From: TCS55 sp964343505 | GTDB lineage: Bacteria; Fidelibacterota; Marinisomatia; Marinisomatales; TCS55 | Direction of reading: 5' to 3' | DNA length: 48,050 nucleotides | NCBI GenBank assembly: GCA_964343505.1 | Contig: CAYFJU010000014.1 | Location: 1 to 48,050, forward strand | Shown: piece by piece, positions 24,750-33,195 of the stretch | Position numbering within the stretch: position 1 is the first letter of the stretch | Layout: every line of letters starts with the position of its first letter | Notes under the pieces: model-generated | The model's database searches: none | Told to the model about the DNA's origin: nothing | Seen by the model: the letters and a program-made list of their open reading frames with translations, nothing else | Position numbers and translations under genes: made by a program

Positions 24750-24880
24750 GCCCAGGTCTCCTGACTTACGCTTCATCAACGGCCCTAATCCTTCTCCCTA
24801 TGGATGGAATGAAAGGGGTCTCAGCGATCACAGTAGCGGGTACTGTGCCCGATTAAAACGGGCTTCCCTGCCGTAAAAAT
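24750..24880 (-). ncRNA. Cobalamin riboswitch
   Basis: On the minus strand the region contains GCAGGGAAGCCCG, a CGGGCACAGTACCCG hairpin followed by CTACTGTGA (the place of the conserved CCACTG element), a GGGAGAAGG segment, and the near-consensus B12 box AGTCAGGAGACCTGGGC. These conserved blocks appear in the right order and spacing for the AdoCbl riboswitch class. It lies about 110 bases before the ATG of the TonB-dependent receptor, and the spacer contains short hairpins that can serve as expression platform. The expected effect is repression of receptor synthesis when cobalamin is plentiful. The rest of 24640-25011 has no gene. Confidence 0.88.
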
Positions 24881-25011
24881 GTTTCAAAAATCACTGCCAA
24901 TTTACATGAATTCTGGCATTTCAAAGAAACTTCAATTCAAAAAACAATTTTTTCTTTATTTGCCCCACTTATACATTCTGTCTGAAGAAACAAAAGCGTA
25001 AATTCCGGGCT

Positions 25012-25548
25012 ATGATTTCACCATCTTCAAATGGATCTATTCTCAATCGTTCCGTTCTGGTGCTGAATACCAATTATGCGCCCATGGATATTTGCACCGC
25101 CAAGCGGGCCATTTGCCTGTTTTATAACGAAAAGGTGGATATTTTAGAATCATATAAAGAAGCGGTTCACTCGCCCTCGGTGACCCTGTCCTTGCCAAGT
25201 ATCGTTAAACTAAAAGATTTTGTGCATCACAACAGAATGGATGTGGTCCTGAGCCGAAAAAACCTGATGATTCGGGATAAACATCAATGCCAATACTGCT
25301 CCGTCAAAAAAGGGCCCCTGACCTTGGATCATGTATTACCGAAAAACCGGGGCGGGATGGACTCTTGGGATAATTTGGTCACAGCCTGTCAGCCCTGCAA
25401 CCGCAAAAAGGGTAACCGGACGCCGGAAGAAGCAAAAATGCCCCTGAAACGGTGGCCCAGAAAGCCCAATAAAATTCACTATTTCCAGCAATTTATTCGC
25501 GAACAACAAACCGCCTGGCGCCCCTATTTATTTTTGGAGTCTTTTTAA
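25012..25548 (+). CDS. HNH endonuclease domain protein
   Basis: Protein of 178 aa with a treble-clef HNH nuclease domain. Seen: an N-terminal beta region (SVLVLNTNYAPMDICTAKRA) that is conserved in this family, then CQYCSVKKGPLTLDHVLPKNRGG, DNLVTACQPCNRKKGN. The two CxxC pairs bind a structural zinc, and DH with N supply the HNH active site. Stand-alone proteins of this type are common in Bacteroidetes, Cyanobacteria and Deltaproteobacteria chromosomes and have no settled function (repair is proposed). It ends one base before trpS, and there is no mobile-element context, so I consider it a resident housekeeping gene. Confidence 0.88.
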   Translation: MISPSSNGSILNRSVLVLNTNYAPMDICTAKRAICLFYNEKVDILESYKEAVHSPSVTLSLPSIVKLKDFVHHNRMDVVLSRKNLMIRDKHQCQYCSVKKGPLTLDHVLPKNRGGMDSWDNLVTACQPCNRKKGNRTPEEAKMPLKRWPRKPNKIHYFQQFIREQQTAWRPYLFLESF

Positions 25549-26515
<967 letters not shown>

Positions 26516-26529
<14 letters not shown>

Positions 26530-27238
26530 AGTGCAACTGGACCAGTTTGAAGGGCCCTTGGATCTATTGCTGTATTTCATCCGGCGGGATGAAATTGACA
26601 TCTATGACATCCCCATCGCTCAGATCACGGCCGAATATTTGCAGATTATTGAAGATGTGAAAGCCATGAAACTGTCTGTGGCAGGTGAATTCATCCTGAT
26701 GGCCGCCACCCTAATGCGCATTAAATCCAAAATGCTGCTGCCCCGTCCGGAATTGGATGAAGAGGGTGAACCGATTGATCCACGGACAGAGTTAGTCCAA
26801 CAGTTGTTGGAATATCAGCGGTTTAAAGATGTGACCGCAGAATTATCCATGCACAGGCACGAACAAAGCTATCGCCATGAGCGGACAGTGGTGCAAAAGG
26901 TGGAAGGCATCGATGACGCAGGCGTTTATTTAAGAAAAGTAAACCTGTTCGATTTAGCCCAATATTTTAAAGAAGCCATGGACAGGATGCCCGTCATTAC
27001 GTCCTATGAACTGCACCGAGAGCCCGTCAGTCTGGATGATAAAAAGCATTATATTTTAAAATCCTTTGATGGAGACGGTGTGCTGACATTCAAGCATTTG
27101 TTGTCAAAATGCGAGGATAAACTTGAAGTCATTGTCACATTTTTAGCTATCCTCGATCTGATGCGATTGTTTGAAGTCGTGGCGTTCCAAAATGAATTAT
27201 TTGATGATATGGAAATCCATCGACTCGAAAAGAATTAA
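26516..27238 (+). CDS. scpA: Segregation and condensation protein A
   Basis: Kleisin subunit of the bacterial SMC-ScpAB condensin, bridging the SMC heads in chromosome segregation. Seen: the N-terminal kleisin motif VQLDQFEGPLDLLLYFIRR, DIYDIPIAQITAEYL, and the winged-helix C-terminus with VVTFLAILDLMRL-like sequence (VIVTFLAILDLMRLFEV region). 240 aa, typical. It overlaps trpS and is followed after nine bases by scpB. An smc gene is not in the window. Confidence 0.96.
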
Positions 27239-27247
27239 CAGATAATT

Positions 27248-27808
27248 ATGGATAATATTGATCTCATTATTGAGGCCTTGCTGTTTGCCACTCCAGAGCC
27301 CCTGACGCAGAAAAAAGTCAATCTGATTTTTGAAAATGATCCGCCCGATTTGGCAGCTGTTTCGAAACAATTGTCCCAGCGTTATTTAGACCGGGGGAAT
27401 GCATTTGAAATTCAACACGTGGCCGGGGGGTACCAGCTCAGAACACGTCCAGAGTATGACCTCTACGTCCGTCGATTATTAAACAAAGCGGGGCAACTCC
27501 ACCTTTCCCAAGCGGCCTTGGAATCCCTGGCGATCGTGGCCTATAAACAGCCCATCAGCCGCTCCGATGTGGAAGCCATCCGCGGGGTGGATTGTGCCGG
27601 TGTGCTTAAAACACTTCTGAAAAAATCACTGATCAAAATTAAGGGCAGGGATGAAGGTCCCGGACGGCCATTAATGTATTCCACCACCGATGAGTTCCTC
27701 CAAGCCTTCGGTTTGAGCCGCCTGGCTGAGTTGCCCAAACTCAAAGAAGTGGCTGAATTATTGGAAGACCAGCCCGCCTTAACCGAACAAATCGATGCGT
27801 TTAAATAA
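27248..27808 (+). CDS. scpB: Segregation and condensation protein B
   Basis: Partner of ScpA in the SMC condensin complex, 186 aa. Seen: tandem winged-helix domains with IIEALLFATPEPLT at the start, GGYQLRTRPEY, SQAALESLAIVAYKQPISR and EAIRGVDCAGVLKTLL, then GRPLMYSTTDEFLQAFGL. All are family hallmarks. It overlaps the next gene (pseudouridine synthase) by 14 bases, the usual scpAB-rluB arrangement. Confidence 0.96.
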   Translation: MDNIDLIIEALLFATPEPLTQKKVNLIFENDPPDLAAVSKQLSQRYLDRGNAFEIQHVAGGYQLRTRPEYDLYVRRLLNKAGQLHLSQAALESLAIVAYKQPISRSDVEAIRGVDCAGVLKTLLKKSLIKIKGRDEGPGRPLMYSTTDEFLQAFGLSRLAELPKLKEVAELLEDQPALTEQIDAFK

Positions 27809-28502
27809 GTATTTGGCCCAAGCCGGGATTGCTTCCCGGCGGGAAGCGGATGATCTTATCAAGGCGGCTACGGTCACCGTGAATGGCGTTGTTGAAGTGA
27901 ATCCAGCCTATCATGTGCAGGAAGCTGATGAAGTGCGTTATGATAATAAACGGGTTAAGCCTGAATCGAATACGTGCGTCATTTTGCTCAATAAGCCCGA
28001 AGGATATATCACTACCGTAAAAGATCCCCTTAAGCGTAAAACAGTGATGCACTTAATCCAGACTGAAGAACGCTTGTTTCCTGTGGGCCGTTTAGATAAA
28101 GATACCACCGGCCTTCTTTTACTCACCAATGATGGTGAGTTGGCCAACCGCCTGATGCACCCCAAAAACAGGATTCCGCGCATTTATAAAGTGGAAATTG
28201 ATAAAACATTTCGCAGCTGGGAAATCAAACGCATGGCCACCAAAGTGTATATTGGTCAAAAAGAATGGGGCCGCGCTGAAGTGGTTGAACAACAGCAGGT
28301 CAAAGGCCGTACTACTGTTCTGCTGCGGCTCTACCAAGGGAAAAAACGGGAAGTACGGCGATTGATGTACCGCATGAAACGCAAACTATTCAGTTTAGAA
28401 CGGATCCAGTTTGGGCCGATTGAATTGGGTACTGTTCCATTGGGCACTTGGCGGGATTTAAATTCCCGTGAAATGCAGGCCCTGAAAAAGCTTAATGCTT
28501 AA
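27795..28502 (+). CDS. RluB/RsuA-family rRNA pseudouridine synthase
   Basis: Isomerises a uridine in rRNA. Seen: an N-terminal S4 RNA-binding domain (MRLNKYLAQAGIASRREAD, with VTVNG), then the catalytic GRLDKDTTGLLLLTNDG with the essential Asp in the RLD motif, GKKREVRRLMYRM and the LGTWRDL end. 235 aa. The position after scpAB and before cmk favours RluB (23S), as in many Firmicutes and Bacteroidetes, over RsuA (16S), but the sequence motifs do not separate them. Confidence 0.92.
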   Translation: MRLNKYLAQAGIASRREADDLIKAATVTVNGVVEVNPAYHVQEADEVRYDNKRVKPESNTCVILLNKPEGYITTVKDPLKRKTVMHLIQTEERLFPVGRLDKDTTGLLLLTNDGELANRLMHPKNRIPRIYKVEIDKTFRSWEIKRMATKVYIGQKEWGRAEVVEQQQVKGRTTVLLRLYQGKKREVRRLMYRMKRKLFSLERIQFGPIELGTVPLGTWRDLNSREMQALKKLNA

Positions 28503-28590
28503 ATTTTATTCTCTTTTTCTATCCGTCTAATTTATTGGTAATCTATTAAGAAAGCTGTAAATTTCTTGGCTCATTGAGAGTGGAAAAAAG

Positions 28591-29259
28591 ATGATTGTCG
28601 CGATAGACGGACCGGCTGCAACAGGAAAAAGTACTACGGCTAAATTAGTGGCCCAGAAATTGAGCTTCACTTATTTGGATACGGGAGCGATGTACCGTTG
28701 TGTGACATTGTCCGTTTTGCAGAATCAAATTGCCATGGATGACGAACCGGCTTTGGGCCATTTACTCGACGGGGTTGAGATTCAACTTGACCAAAAGGGT
28801 GGCCAATTGGTTGTCCGCTTAAACGGGGAAAATGTTACCACCGAAATCCGCAAGGCTGAAGTAACTTCCAATGTGAGTGCCGTCAGTGCCTTGCCTCAAG
28901 TCAGAGAAGCCTTGGTACGCATTCAACGGCAAATCGCGAAAGGTCAGAATTGTGTCATGGAAGGGCGCGACATCGGAACAATTGTGTTTCCCGATGCGGA
29001 GTTCAAGTTTTTCCTGGTTGCAGATGATTTCGTCAGGGCCAAAAGACGCCAAATGGATCTCACCGCAATCGGAGAAGAAAAATCCATTGATGAGTTGGTA
29101 GAAGAGATTCGCCGGCGGGATGCTTTTGATTCCGGACGAAGCCATTCTCCCTTACGGAAAGCGGATGATGCAATCGAAGTGAACACATCTGAAATGACCA
29201 TTGATGAGCAGGTTGACTTTATCGTCAACAGAGTTAAAACATTAACAATAGGAAACTAA
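28591..29259 (+). CDS. cmk: Cytidylate kinase
   Basis: Phosphorylates CMP and dCMP with ATP. Seen: the P-loop GPAATGKSTTAK (residues 6-17), LDTGAMYR for nucleotide binding, the CMP-kinase insert, MEGRDIGTIVFPDAEFKFFLVA and the LID arginines in RRDAFDSGRSHSPLRKADDA. 222 aa, standard. The 88-base gap after the pseudouridine synthase is the largest in this part of the run and may contain a promoter. It ends seven bases before rpsA, the classic cmk-rpsA arrangement. Confidence 0.97.
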   Translation: MIVAIDGPAATGKSTTAKLVAQKLSFTYLDTGAMYRCVTLSVLQNQIAMDDEPALGHLLDGVEIQLDQKGGQLVVRLNGENVTTEIRKAEVTSNVSAVSALPQVREALVRIQRQIAKGQNCVMEGRDIGTIVFPDAEFKFFLVADDFVRAKRRQMDLTAIGEEKSIDELVEEIRRRDAFDSGRSHSPLRKADDAIEVNTSEMTIDEQVDFIVNRVKTLTIGN

Positions 29260-29265
29260 ACCAAC

Positions 29266-31191
29266 ATGAGTGAAACAGTACAAGAACCTGTCGTTGAACA
29301 GACCAATGATTCCCCGGAATTAGCGGTCAGCGCTGAGGGTGTAGAAGAGGCGCCTACGACTTCTAACGGAGTTGAAGCTCCTGGCGTGGTGGCGCCTGCC
29401 GAAATGGCAAAAACAGAATTGAATTACCTGGCCTCGGACCTGTTTAATGATGTGAAACAGGTATCCATCGATGAACTGATGGATACAGAAGTCACGGAAG
29501 AAATCCCCCAGGAAGAACAAGACCGCTATTTATCGACTTTTTCTGATATTAGCGAACGTGAAATTGTCACCGGCCGCGTCATTGGGATGAATGAAAAAGA
29601 AATCCTGATTGATATTGGATTTAAATCTGAAGGTATCATCCACCGGGATGAATTCCCCGAAGATGCCCTGCCCGATGTGGGCGAGAAACTGGATGTGTAT
29701 CTCGAACGTATGGAAGATGAAAGCGGCAAAACGGTCCTATCAAAAGAAAAAGCAGATTTTCTGCGCCGCTGGACTCAACTGCGGGATATCCATGAAACAG
29801 GTGAAATCATCAGTGGCCGGATTGTCCGCCGCATTAAAGGTGGTATGGTTGTGGACTTAGATGGTGTACAAGCCTTCCTGCCCGGCTCCCAAATTGACGT
29901 CCGTCCAGTGAAGGATTTTGATAAATATATCGATACAGACATGGATCTGCGGGTGGTTAAGTTTAATGAATTCCGCAAAAATGTTGTTGTATCCCACAAA
30001 GCAATCCTGGAAGAAAGCCTGGCTGAACAACGGGATGAATTGTTCAAGAAACTGGAAGTGGGCAGCGTCATGGAAGGCCGCGTCAAAAATATTACCGATT
30101 TCGGTGTATTCATTGACCTGGGCGGTATTGACGGATTGCTGCACATCACTGATTTAAGCTGGGGCCGCGTCAATCATCCCTCTGAATTAATCGATATGGA
30201 CGACACTCTTTCAGTTAAAATCATCGATTTTGACAAAGATAAAAAACGCGTTTCCCTGGGCCTGAAACAACTGACGCCCCATCCTTGGGAGAATGTTGAA
30301 GAGCGCTATCCCGAAGGAACCAAGATTAACGGTAAAATTGTCAGCATGACCAATTATGGCGCATTTGTTGAAATTGAACCGGGAGTAGAAGGATTGGTTC
30401 ATGTATCCGAAATGTCCTGGACGCGCCACGTGAAAAACCCCTCAGAAATGTTTTCCCTGGGCGATGAAGTTGAAGCGGTTGTGTTAGCCATCGATATCGA
30501 AGAGCGGAAAATCAGCTTGGGCGCCAAACAGCTCCAGGCCGATCCATGGGACCAGATTGAAGAAAAATATATGGTTGGAACGGTCGTGAAAGGTAAGGTC
30601 ATCAACTTGACCCAGTTCGGCGCCTTCGTCGAATTGGAAGAAGGAATTGACGGCTTGATTCATGTTTCCGATTTATCCTGGACGAAAGTGGTCCGCCACC
30701 CGAAGGAAATCATTGAAAAAGGGCAACAGGTCGAAGTACGCGTGTTGGAAGTTTCCCGCGAAAGCAGGCGCATCGCCCTGGGCCTTAAACAAGTGGAAGA
30801 TGATCCATGGCCTGAATTGGTCAAACAATTTGAAACGGGTAAGGAATTTGAAGGGGAAGTCGTCCGCGTTCTGGATAAGGGCATTATTTTAATGCTGGAA
30901 CAGGATGTGGAAGGTATTATTCCTTTCGGTCGCCAAACCAAGCGGCAGCGCAAAGCACTCTCTTCGAAATACAAAACCGGTCAAAAAATGAGCGGTGTTG
31001 TGATGGAAGTGAAACCGGATGATAAAAAGGTTGTCCTGTATGTGGAAGAACTGAGCGCTGATAAGCCGTATAAGAAAGACGATGTCCAGGAATACCTGGA
31101 AAGTCAGGATGCCCCCGCCGGCGAAAAGATTGAAATCCCGACTGACGCAACAGAAAAAACTGAAGGCGACACTGAGGCGGCGGACGAATAA
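29266..31191 (+). CDS. rpsA: 30S ribosomal protein S1, six S1 domains
   Basis: Ribosomal protein that helps mRNA bind the 30S subunit. Six S1 RNA-binding repeats can be read, each beginning with a motif like GxxxxGxVxxxxxxGxxVxL: near residues 98, 181, 270 (GSVMEGRVKNITDFGVFIDL), 354 (GTKINGKIVSMTNYGAFVEI), 441 (GTVVKGKVINLTQFGAFVEL) and 528. Repeats 3-5 are the best conserved. The protein has an acidic, Ala/Val-rich N-terminal extension of about 80 residues and an acidic C-terminal tail (ATEKTEGDTEAADE). At 641 aa it is somewhat longer than the E. coli protein because of these tails. Confidence 0.97.
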   Translation: MSETVQEPVVEQTNDSPELAVSAEGVEEAPTTSNGVEAPGVVAPAEMAKTELNYLASDLFNDVKQVSIDELMDTEVTEEIPQEEQDRYLSTFSDISEREIVTGRVIGMNEKEILIDIGFKSEGIIHRDEFPEDALPDVGEKLDVYLERMEDESGKTVLSKEKADFLRRWTQLRDIHETGEIISGRIVRRIKGGMVVDLDGVQAFLPGSQIDVRPVKDFDKYIDTDMDLRVVKFNEFRKNVVVSHKAILEESLAEQRDELFKKLEVGSVMEGRVKNITDFGVFIDLGGIDGLLHITDLSWGRVNHPSELIDMDDTLSVKIIDFDKDKKRVSLGLKQLTPHPWENVEERYPEGTKINGKIVSMTNYGAFVEIEPGVEGLVHVSEMSWTRHVKNPSEMFSLGDEVEAVVLAIDIEERKISLGAKQLQADPWDQIEEKYMVGTVVKGKVINLTQFGAFVELEEGIDGLIHVSDLSWTKVVRHPKEIIEKGQQVEVRVLEVSRESRRIALGLKQVEDDPWPELVKQFETGKEFEGEVVRVLDKGIILMLEQDVEGIIPFGRQTKRQRKALSSKYKTGQKMSGVVMEVKPDDKKVVLYVEELSADKPYKKDDVQEYLESQDAPAGEKIEIPTDATEKTEGDTEAADE

Positions 31192-31219
31192 TCCCCGCCT
31201 CTAAGCCGCCCAACCGATC

Positions 31220-32215
31220 ATGGGGAAGGTATTCAACCCAGACAGCCTAAAGTCCTTCCTCTCCTGGCAGAAGCTGGGAATCCGCCTCGGTGCTATCAGC
31301 CTGGCCGTACTGCTATGGTTGTTTGTTGTCAGTGAGAATGAATATACCATGGCGGTGGATGTGCCGATAGAAGCGCGCAACTTACCCGCCGGCCACGCCC
31401 TGAAAAAAGAAGTGCCTTCCTCCGCAAAAGTCCGCCTGCGGGGCAGGGGCCGTTCACTATTCAAAACGGTCATTCTAAAGAAATTTATTCCTGATTTTAA
31501 ACTGGTTCTGGATTTAGAACGCATATCAGAAGAATATGATTTCAACCTGAATGATTATTTTGAACGGTATCCGCAAAAAGTTGTGATTCCTTCTACCTTT
31601 GATGTGAGTTATGTTGAAGTAATTTATCCCAGTTCGGTTCACATCAGCCTGGACGAGTATAAAGAAAAAGTTGTTTCGGTTCGCCCGGATATAATGATTC
31701 AACCAGCCCCCGGTTATACTTTGGTGGGTCCACCTTTGATTTCACCCGAATCCGTTAAAATTGCCGGTTCCTGGAATATTGTTGAAAATGTAATAGAAGT
31801 CTTCACAGAAGCCGATACGGTATTAAATGCGACGAATGATATTTCTGTTAGACTTTCTTTAAAAGCTGCTCGTGGACAACTGGTTGAATACACACCTAAA
31901 TCCGTATCTTATACGCAAAGTGTGCAATCCATCAGCGAACGGATTATCAGTGAAATTCCCGTAAAAATATTGAATGAGCGGGACGACTTTCAGGCATTTG
32001 TAAGTCCCCAAACAGTGGCCCTCACGGTCGTGGGCGGAACAGACTTTATTGCCAATTTAAAAGCGGATGATATTTCAATCACGGTTGATTTTCGCCAGTG
32101 GAATTCCCAGCAGCAATTTTATAATTTAAAAGTCCAAACACCCACCGATGTGATTGATTGGATGGACCTATCTCCCCAAAGTATTGAACTGGTGGTGACC
32201 AAGAGGGTCGGTTGA
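31220..32215 (+). CDS. YbbR-like (CdaR-type) domain protein
   Basis: Membrane-anchored protein of 331 aa with YbbR repeats. Seen: a single N-terminal TM segment (about 20-36, LGAISLAVLLWLFVVS, followed by the typical ENEYTM), then beta-rich YbbR-like units with VDVPIEARNLPAGHALKKE and VRPDIMIQPAPGYTLVGPPL. CdaR in Firmicutes modulates a diadenylate cyclase, but no cdaA gene is adjacent here, so that role is not implied. In Bacteroidetes-type genomes such proteins sit beside tsaD or coaE. The stop overlaps the TTG start of tsaD. Confidence 0.8.
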   Translation: MGKVFNPDSLKSFLSWQKLGIRLGAISLAVLLWLFVVSENEYTMAVDVPIEARNLPAGHALKKEVPSSAKVRLRGRGRSLFKTVILKKFIPDFKLVLDLERISEEYDFNLNDYFERYPQKVVIPSTFDVSYVEVIYPSSVHISLDEYKEKVVSVRPDIMIQPAPGYTLVGPPLISPESVKIAGSWNIVENVIEVFTEADTVLNATNDISVRLSLKAARGQLVEYTPKSVSYTQSVQSISERIISEIPVKILNERDDFQAFVSPQTVALTVVGGTDFIANLKADDISITVDFRQWNSQQQFYNLKVQTPTDVIDWMDLSPQSIELVVTKRVG

Positions 32216-33192
32216 TCGTTCTGGGGATTGAAACATCCTGCGATGAAACCGCCGCCGCGGTCTGCCGGGATGGGACAATCGTATCGAGTCAAATAAGTAC
32301 CCAAACCATCCACCGAAAGTATGGTGGTGTGGTTCCGGAAATTGCATCCCGGGAACATGAAAAACTGCTGAATGAGATGGTTTCAGATACCCTGAAGGAG
32401 GGGGGGATTTCCAAAAAAGAATTAGAAGGCATTGCCGTCACCCAAGGGCCCGGATTAGCAGGGACTCTCATAACAGGGGTATCTTTCGCAAAAGGGTTAG
32501 CGCTGGGGCTTGGACTCCCCATGATTGGCGTCAATCACCTTGAAGCCCATATCTTCGCGAACTTTCTTGCGGACCCTGCGTTGAAATTTCCTTTTATTTG
32601 TCTCCTCGTGTCCGGCGGACATACCCAATTGTGGCACGTTAAAGATGTGAATGATTATGCCTTGATGGGGGAAAGCCGGGATGACGCGGCCGGGGAGGCT
32701 TTTGATAAAGGGGCCCGCATTTTAGGATTAGGATTCCCCGGCGGACCAGAAATCGAAAAATCAGCTGCGGGTGGGAATCCCCAGGCGGTCAAATTTCCCC
32801 GGGCCCTGATGCAAAAAAATAACCTTGAATTCAGTTTCAGCGGATTAAAAACATCCCTTCTATACCATATGGATAGCCATAAAAATGAACAAATGAATAA
32901 TGTTGCTGCCAGTTATCAAAAAGCCATTATTGATGTGTTAATTACCAAATTAAAATGGGCAATGGATCAGACGAATTGTAACACGTGCGTCATTGCCGGT
33001 GGTGTGGCGGCCAATAAATCATTACGTAACAGTGTCGAATCAATGCTGGCTGAAGAAAAAGTCATCTTCCCTGAGTTGGCCCTCTGTACCGATAATGCGG
33101 CCATGATCGCCTATTTGGGTGAATTATATCTTTCAAAAGGATATGAGAGCCCCATTGATTTCCCCATCCTGCCTAATATGAAACTCGCTTAG
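32212..33192 (+). CDS. tsaD: tRNA t6A37 threonylcarbamoyltransferase TsaD
   Basis: Transfers the threonylcarbamoyl group to A37 of ANN-reading tRNAs, with TsaB and TsaE. Seen: the ASKHA-fold start GIETSCDETAAAV, the metal-binding NHLEAHIFAN, SGGHTQLWHV, GEAFDKGARILGLGFPGGP, and a C-terminal CTDNAAMIAYLG. 326 aa, typical length. The start is a TTG overlapping the upstream stop (GGTTGA), the only reasonable codon before the conserved GIETS. Confidence 0.97.
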   Translation: MIVLGIETSCDETAAAVCRDGTIVSSQISTQTIHRKYGGVVPEIASREHEKLLNEMVSDTLKEGGISKKELEGIAVTQGPGLAGTLITGVSFAKGLALGLGLPMIGVNHLEAHIFANFLADPALKFPFICLLVSGGHTQLWHVKDVNDYALMGESRDDAAGEAFDKGARILGLGFPGGPEIEKSAAGGNPQAVKFPRALMQKNNLEFSFSGLKTSLLYHMDSHKNEQMNNVAASYQKAIIDVLITKLKWAMDQTNCNTCVIAGGVAANKSLRNSVESMLAEEKVIFPELALCTDNAAMIAYLGELYLSKGYESPIDFPILPNMKLA

Positions 33193-33195
33193 GAA

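Noticed and set aside
24497..24856. A 119-aa open frame on the + strand crossing the start of the TonB receptor gene and the riboswitch
   Set aside because: It is antisense to well-supported features, has no family similarity and no RBS. Its open frame is a by-product.
25012..25548. HNH gene as a homing endonuclease or mobile element
   Set aside because: It abuts trpS in a housekeeping run, has no flanking repeats or intron features, and belongs to a family that is usually chromosomal and stationary.
31220..32215. CdaR role in c-di-AMP control for the YbbR protein
   Set aside because: No diadenylate cyclase gene lies beside it, and YbbR repeats alone do not show this role.
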